Source of the DNA: Gemmatimonadales bacterium UBA4456
GTDB lineage: Bacteria > Gemmatimonadota > Gemmatimonadetes > Longimicrobiales > Gaopeijiaceae
Assembly (NCBI GenBank): GCA_002390225.1
Contig: DGOW01000040.1
Location: forward strand, 1-27,594
Reading direction: 5' to 3'
Length of the DNA stretch: 27,594 bases
The notes beneath the pieces were generated by a model, which had not been told where the DNA came from, searched no databases, and was given only the letters and a program-made list of their open reading frames with translations. Positions 25,289 through 27,594 of the stretch are shown here, in pieces (the first letter of the stretch is position 1; each line of letters opens with the position of its first letter). Made by a program: the position numbers and the translations under genes.

Positions 25289-25885
25289 TCAGCTTGTTGA
25301 GGTCCGCGACCCGTCGGCGAGTTCCTGCTCCACGACGTCGCAGACTGCATGGCCGATAAGTAGATGAATCTCCTGAGCTCGCGCTACGGAGTGGGTCGGT
25401 ACCACCAGTGCGAGGTCCACTTGGCCGGCGAGCGTCCCTCCCTTCCGCGCCAGCAGCGCGATCGTCCGAACACCGCACGAGCGGGCCACCGCCGCCGCGG
25501 CAACCAGGTTAGGAGAGGTACCGCTCGTCGAATGAAGAATGAGGAGATCCCCAGCCGAGGCCAGCGCCTCCACCTGGCGGGCGAAGACCTGCTCGAAGCC
25601 ATAGTCGTTCGCCGCCGCCGTCAGGACGGACGTATCCGTCGTCAGGGCCACGGCGGCCATCGCCCGCCGTTCCCTCGTGAAACGCACCACGTACTCGGCC
25701 GCCAGATGCTGAGCATCCGCGGCTGACCCACCGTTACCGCACAGAAAGAGACATCCCCCCCGTTCGATCGTCTCGGTCACCCAACCCGCATACGTCTCGA
25801 CGTCCCCGATCAGTGCATTTGCGGCGAGTTCGACCACTCGGGCATGCTCGTCGAAGTGAGCCTTGAGGCTCTCCGAAACGCTCAC
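25289..25885 (-). CDS. gmhA: Sedoheptulose 7-phosphate isomerase (SIS domain, GmhA type)
   Basis: It converts sedoheptulose-7-phosphate into D-glycero-D-manno-heptose-7-phosphate, the first step of ADP-heptose synthesis for LPS or glycans. The 198-residue SIS protein shows LFLCGNGGSAADAQHLAAEYV, TTDTSVLTAAANDYGFEQVFARQVEAL, the phosphate loop STSGTSPNLVAA and the active-site end AQEIHLLIGHAVCDVVE. A GTG at 25885 (MSVSESLKAHFDEHARV) has GGAG about 8 bases upstream and overlaps the phosphatase stop as GTGA. The frame is open much further upstream but only as a shadow of the neighbour. Confidence 0.93.
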   Translation of the reverse strand: MSVSESLKAHFDEHARVVELAANALIGDVETYAGWVTETIERGGCLFLCGNGGSAADAQHLAAEYVVRFTRERRAMAAVALTTDTSVLTAAANDYGFEQVFARQVEALASAGDLLILHSTSGTSPNLVAAAAVARSCGVRTIALLARKGGTLAGQVDLALVVPTHSVARAQEIHLLIGHAVCDVVEQELADGSRTSTS

Positions 25886-26727
25886 GTCTCCCGCTCCGCC
25901 GACCGCTCCCGACGAGCCATGATCCCCCGAAACCGCTGCAAGAGCAGGGATGGAGCGGACACGGCCGGGACGGGCAGCGGCTCGAGATCCTCGAGTACGC
26001 GCGACGGATTGACCCGGCACAGCAAGTCGAGCGCCTCGTGGCCGTCGCGCTGTTCGATCTCCGACCACGCTTCCTTCTGATAGATCTTGAGGCGCGACTG
26101 GCCGTGGAAGTCTGAGGCCAGGTAGTCCGCAAGGCCGAGGCCGATGATTCGCCACGCTACGGCCTGGGCCTCGGAACCGTAGCGCCCGACGAGCGAACCG
26201 TAGTTCACCTGCAATCGCGCGCCTGCCTCCTTCCACTGGTGCAACAGTTCCCTCTTGTGGACCATGCCGGCGTAGCGCTCCGGGTGTGCGATGATCGGCC
26301 GATACCCTTCGTCGCAGATGTGACGGACGACACGTGGCGTACCCGGCGGCACCTGAAGCCTCGGCCACTCCAACAGCACGAACGACGTACCAGCCAGACG
26401 GATGCGTGGGTCGGCCAGGTCCGGCTCGGGCATGTCAACGAGGACCTCGTGCCCCCTGCGGTACTCTACTTCCGGGAATTGAGTGTGGATCGCATCCCTG
26501 GCCTTCTCCCACGCCTTCGTCACCTCGTCGAGCCTCTTCTCCAGCCGCTCCGGCATCAGGGTTAGGCTCGCATCGATATGCGGCGTGGTGATCATGCGGC
26601 GAATCCCAAGGACGGCCATCCGCTCGACCGCGTCCAGGACACCGGGCACGTGCCGCGCACCGTCGTCGACCCCAGGCACCAGATGGCTGTGGATATCGAC
26701 GAGCGATGTGGAGTCTTCGAGGATCAC
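25882..26727 (-). CDS. CpsB/YwqE-type PHP tyrosine-protein phosphatase
   Basis: This 281-residue metal-dependent phosphatase of the PHP family removes phosphate from bacterial tyrosine kinases that control capsule or exopolysaccharide export. The hallmark DIHSHLVPGVDDGA lies at 11-24. Metal and fold motifs follow: TTPHID, YRRGHEVLVD, IIAHPERYAGM, LQVNYGSLVGRYG and YLASDFHGQSR. The GTG at 26727 overlaps the upstream stop as GTGA. No partner BY-kinase is adjacent; the only related fold in the window is the degenerate protein before smc. Confidence 0.92.
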   Translation of the reverse strand: MILEDSTSLVDIHSHLVPGVDDGARHVPGVLDAVERMAVLGIRRMITTPHIDASLTLMPERLEKRLDEVTKAWEKARDAIHTQFPEVEYRRGHEVLVDMPEPDLADPRIRLAGTSFVLLEWPRLQVPPGTPRVVRHICDEGYRPIIAHPERYAGMVHKRELLHQWKEAGARLQVNYGSLVGRYGSEAQAVAWRIIGLGLADYLASDFHGQSRLKIYQKEAWSEIEQRDGHEALDLLCRVNPSRVLEDLEPLPVPAVSAPSLLLQRFRGIMARRERSAERET

Positions 26728-27020
26728 GTGTCGCCGCCAATCGACACCAGTCGGTCCAGCTCCGCATCTGGATCATCACCCTCCAGCGCAGCCTCACAGG
26801 CATACGTCACGAGCGCATCCGCAGCGAGAAGATCAAAGGCAGCCGCCCGCACCCGGCCAGGCTGAGCGAGCGCACGCCCAAGAGCCGCACACCCGGCATT
26901 GATCAGACCAGTCCGTGCATCCTCGGGCTCACCCAGCCCGATCACCTCAGCTCGCACACGGGCGTGGAGATCCTCCGGAGGACGAGGAAGACGGCCATTG
27001 AGCCAGGCGACGTAAGTCAA
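26724..27020 (-). CDS. Hypothetical 98-residue helical protein
   Basis: I do not recognise this gene. The product is 98 residues, Ala/Leu/Arg-rich and likely all-helical (EDLHARVRAEVIGLG, LINAGCAALGRALAQ, RVRAAAFDLLAADALVTYACEAAL), with an acidic C-terminus. It has no signal peptide or membrane segment. The TTG start at 27020 overlaps the alaS stop as TTGA, and its stop overlaps the phosphatase start as GTGA. Being locked between two coupled genes supports that it is translated. Confidence 0.75.
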   Translation of the reverse strand: MTYVAWLNGRLPRPPEDLHARVRAEVIGLGEPEDARTGLINAGCAALGRALAQPGRVRAAAFDLLAADALVTYACEAALEGDDPDAELDRLVSIGGDT

Positions 27021-27594
27021 CCTGAGCCCCCCGACAACAGGCCGCGCACCGCCTCGACACCAGCCGCCAGGGCCTCGTCGATCCGAGTCGGGTCCTCAAC
27101 GCCTGCTTGCGCCATGTGAGGACGTCCACCGCCACGGCCACCGACCAGGGACGCGACTTCACGCACCACCGCATCCGCGCGTACTCCTCGAGAGATCATG
27201 TCGTCGGTTACGAAGGCGAACAGGGCGTGCTTCTCACCCGGCATCTCCGCCGCGAGAACCGCGACGCCGCTCTCTCCTGCTGCCAGGAACGTGTCACCCC
27301 ACTTGCGGGCGTCATCGAGATCGCGAGCCCGCAGCCGCAAGCCACGGTACGAGGCCGTTCCACCGCCAGAAATCTCGATCTCCTCTTCGGTCGTGATGTC
27401 CTCACCGCCACCGCCCTCGGCACGCACTTCATCAAGAAGGCGTTCGACTTCCGCCTTCTCGGCAAGGAGCTGCTCAGCTCGACGAGCGAGATTATCCGGC
27501 TGGGTCTTCAACACGGCCGCAGCTACGCCGAGCGCCTGCTCCCGACCCGCGAAGTACGCGAACGCGCCACGACCGGTAAGCGCCTCGATCCGGC
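27017..27594 (-). CDS. alaS: Alanyl-tRNA synthetase, C-terminal part (cut by window edge)
   Basis: Only the last about 190 residues are in the window. They begin with RIEALTGRGAFAYFAGREQAL, the conserved end of the AlaRS editing domain. A coiled coil follows (DNLARRAEQLLAEKAEVERLLDEV), then the C-Ala/DHHA1 domain with VVREVASLVGGRGGGRPHMAQAG. AlaRS charges tRNA-Ala; the C-Ala domain helps hold tRNA and link editing to aminoacylation. The start lies beyond the right edge. The stop overlaps the next gene as TTGA. Confidence 0.95.
   Translation of the reverse strand, partial: RIEALTGRGAFAYFAGREQALGVAAAVLKTQPDNLARRAEQLLAEKAEVERLLDEVRAEGGGGEDITTEEEIEISGGGTASYRGLRLRARDLDDARKWGDTFLAAGESGVAVLAAEMPGEKHALFAFVTDDMISRGVRADAVVREVASLVGGRGGGRPHMAQAGVEDPTRIDEALAAGVEAVRGLLSGGSG

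Overview
The window is a GC-rich, gene-dense bacterial chromosome segment. Apart from one gene, everything reads leftward on the minus strand. I see no phage, insertion sequence, CRISPR array, rRNA or resistance cargo. The gene set points to a Gemmatimonadota-like lineage: a GC-rich genome, frequent GTG and TTG starts, a K+-dependent membrane pyrophosphatase, a secreted protein resembling the GWxTD proteins common in that phylum, and the non-mevalonate isoprenoid pathway. This placement is an inference from gene content, since no rRNA is present.

From right to left (the direction of transcription): the 3' end of alaS, a small unknown gene, a CpsB/YwqE-type phosphatase, gmhA, an SDR dehydrogenase, cca, rarA, hflX, a Rossmann/DUF2520 gene, pdxJ, an MprF-type membrane protein and ispE. 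Many of these genes are joined by 4-base stop/start overlaps. A tRNA-Gln gene with its own likely promoter follows, then a secreted lineage-specific protein, then the classical prs-rplY-pth cluster, the pyrophosphatase hppA and an M20 hydrolase. Next is a ribosomal-protein unit: a single gene in which S6 and S18 are fused, a DUF2232 membrane protein, rplI and rsfS. A degenerate ParA/BY-kinase-like gene, smc and a DAHP synthase follow. At the left end lie plus-strand yraN (convergent with the DAHP synthase gene), a divergent SRP 4.5S RNA gene with a clear promoter, and the 5' end of dnaX.

The most striking element is at 8183-8933. The two partner proteins of the S6:S18 heterodimer are encoded as one 222-residue polypeptide, joined by an about 30-residue acidic linker with no stop codon between them. 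Its 5' leader carries a two-stem hairpin that looks like the known S6:S18-binding autoregulatory mRNA element. The fused protein may therefore be both the ribosomal building block and its own translational repressor.

Other points of interest are a P-loop-less BY-kinase-like protein next to smc, a CCA-adding enzyme whose HD motif is eroded, an SRP RNA with an atypical apical loop, and an hflX gene whose best-placed start codon appears to be ATC. Translation dominates the window (tRNA charging and maturation, ribosomal proteins, Pth, RsfS, HflX, SRP RNA), together with chromosome maintenance (smc, rarA, dnaX) and small-metabolite pathways (prs, pdxJ, ispE, DAHP synthase). No gene-free stretch exceeds 300 bases.
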